A stretch of 64,000 bases of DNA from Niabella drilacis (GTDB taxonomy: Bacteria > Bacteroidota > Bacteroidia > Chitinophagales > Chitinophagaceae), in NCBI RefSeq assembly GCF_900101395.1, contig NZ_FMZO01000006.1, positions 248,001 to 312,000 of the forward strand, read 5' to 3'. Below the pieces are notes generated by a model that was not told the DNA's origin, ran no database searches, and worked only from the letters and a program-made list of their open reading frames with translations. The position numbers and the translations under genes are program-made. Below are positions 63,503 through 64,000 of the stretch, piece by piece (position 1 is the first letter of the stretch; each line of letters opens with the position of its first letter).

Positions 63503-64000
63503 TACCGCATCCTTGGAAAGGATAATCTTTTCTGTACCACGATGATCCTTGTAATAACGATAAGGGCAATCACAATAAATTTGCTGATGTCCGTATTTAT
63601 CTCAAAATACAGCAGTAACAGGTACACCACGCCGCCAAAGATGCAGACCGTGGCGTAGATCTCCCTCCGGAAGATCAGCGGAATAGTATTCAAAAGGATA
63701 TCCCGGGTGATGCCGCCAAAGCAGCCGGTAATAGTACCCAGGGCTATACAGATACCCGGGTTCAGCCCAAAGTTGATGCCCTTTTGCAATCCTACCACAG
63801 TAAACAAACCCAGCCCCAGGCTGTCAAATAAAAAGAGGGTCACCTTTAATTTCCGTATATAGGTCTTAAAGATAATGGCAGCGACGGATGTGACCAGGAT
63901 CACCAGGCATACCTGAACATCCCGCATCCAGGCTACCGGGGTATCGCCGATCAGCAGGTCGCGGATGGTTCCCCCGCCAACCGATGTTACAAAAGCAATA
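63499..64000 (-). CDS. YicG/UPF0126-type membrane protein, cut by window edge
   Basis: At least 166 residues are seen on the minus strand. Before the first internal Met at 63927 the frame reads AFVTSVGGGTIRDLLIGDTP, the first glycine-rich repeat of the UPF0126 (TRIC-like) family. The second repeat GTITGCFGGITRDILLN follows. Two such three-helix halves form a trimeric channel in relatives. The N-terminus lies beyond the window. It is not a new start: 63927 is internal. Confidence 0.88.
   Translation of the reverse strand, partial: IAFVTSVGGGTIRDLLIGDTPVAWMRDVQVCLVILVTSVAAIIFKTYIRKLKVTLFLFDSLGLGLFTVVGLQKGINFGLNPGICIALGTITGCFGGITRDILLNTIPLIFRREIYATVCIFGGVVYLLLLYFEINTDISKFIVIALIVITRIIVVQKRLSFPRMRY

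Overview
The window is a chromosomal segment from a Bacteroidota bacterium, most likely family Chitinophagaceae (a Niabella-like genus is an inference, not shown). The evidence is a sigma-fecR-susC-susD locus, an Oar-like TonB receptor, many lipoproteins of Bacteroidota type, DUF4846 and HU-CCDC81 proteins, a malic enzyme fused to a phosphotransacetylase, and several promoters of the Bacteroidota form TTTG-N(17-23)-TAnnTTTG. Shine-Dalgarno sequences are largely absent. I saw no rRNA, tRNA, CRISPR array, prophage or insertion sequence. Both ends are cut inside genes (clpC at the left, a YicG/UPF0126 membrane protein at the right).

Layout. 1-1.9 kb: clpC start, a STAS protein and RNase Z. 2.3-8.3 kb: three paralogous secreted trimeric-fibre proteins (14-residue head repeats plus an S74-type chaperone domain), with two paralogous small membrane proteins that carry a split surface domain. 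8.3-17.9 kb: two mirror-image units, each a YD-type lipoprotein, a propeller histidine kinase and a LytTR response regulator. 18.2-20.9 kb: a leftward cluster of a divergent Lgt-family protein, a radical SAM enzyme of the tetraether-lipid-synthase type and two tiny paralogous membrane proteins. 21.3-31 kb: core metabolism and envelope genes, namely an FAD/Fe-S 2-hydroxyacid dehydrogenase, a single-domain response regulator, sucD, mlaF, mlaE, maeB and an HU-CCDC81/SPOR-like protein. 31-33.7 kb: a small membrane protein and four tandem FKBP-type lipoproteins. 33.7-39.7 kb: sdaA, rnhA, a DUF4846 lipoprotein, a Xre-RES toxin-antitoxin pair, an omptin-like barrel and a PH-SHOCT protein. 39.8-47.5 kb: an Oar-like receptor, ribBA, an L,D-transpeptidase-like protein, trpS and a deoxynucleoside kinase. 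47.6-54.1 kb: the sigma/FecR/SusC/SusD locus. 54.4-56.7 kb: a secreted endonuclease/phosphatase-family enzyme and a LuxR regulator, then a 0.8-kb stretch with no recognisable gene. 56.7-64 kb: a Xaa-Pro peptidase, an sdhC-sdhA-x-sdhB operon with an unrelated secreted protein inside it, and two membrane proteins.

How the genes work together. Many products act at the envelope: the fibres and their likely regulators (propeller kinases sense polymers or surface signals), two TonB uptake systems, Mla-type lipid transport, periplasmic peptidyl-prolyl isomerases and a possible lipid-modifying operon. The metabolic genes (sucD, maeB, sdh, the 2-hydroxyacid dehydrogenase, sdaA) feed the TCA cycle and respiration.

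Best candidates for something undescribed. First, the Lgt-like/radical SAM/tiny-membrane-protein operon. Second, two near-identical 16-bp NarL-type inverted repeats, one in front of the LuxR gene and one in front of an apparently non-coding, terminator-ended unit. Third, the split surface domain holding a membrane hairpin and a lipobox-like site. Fourth, the four FKBP lipoproteins that share an extra cysteine pair. Fifth, degenerate 7-nt repeat arrays at several intergenic sites.
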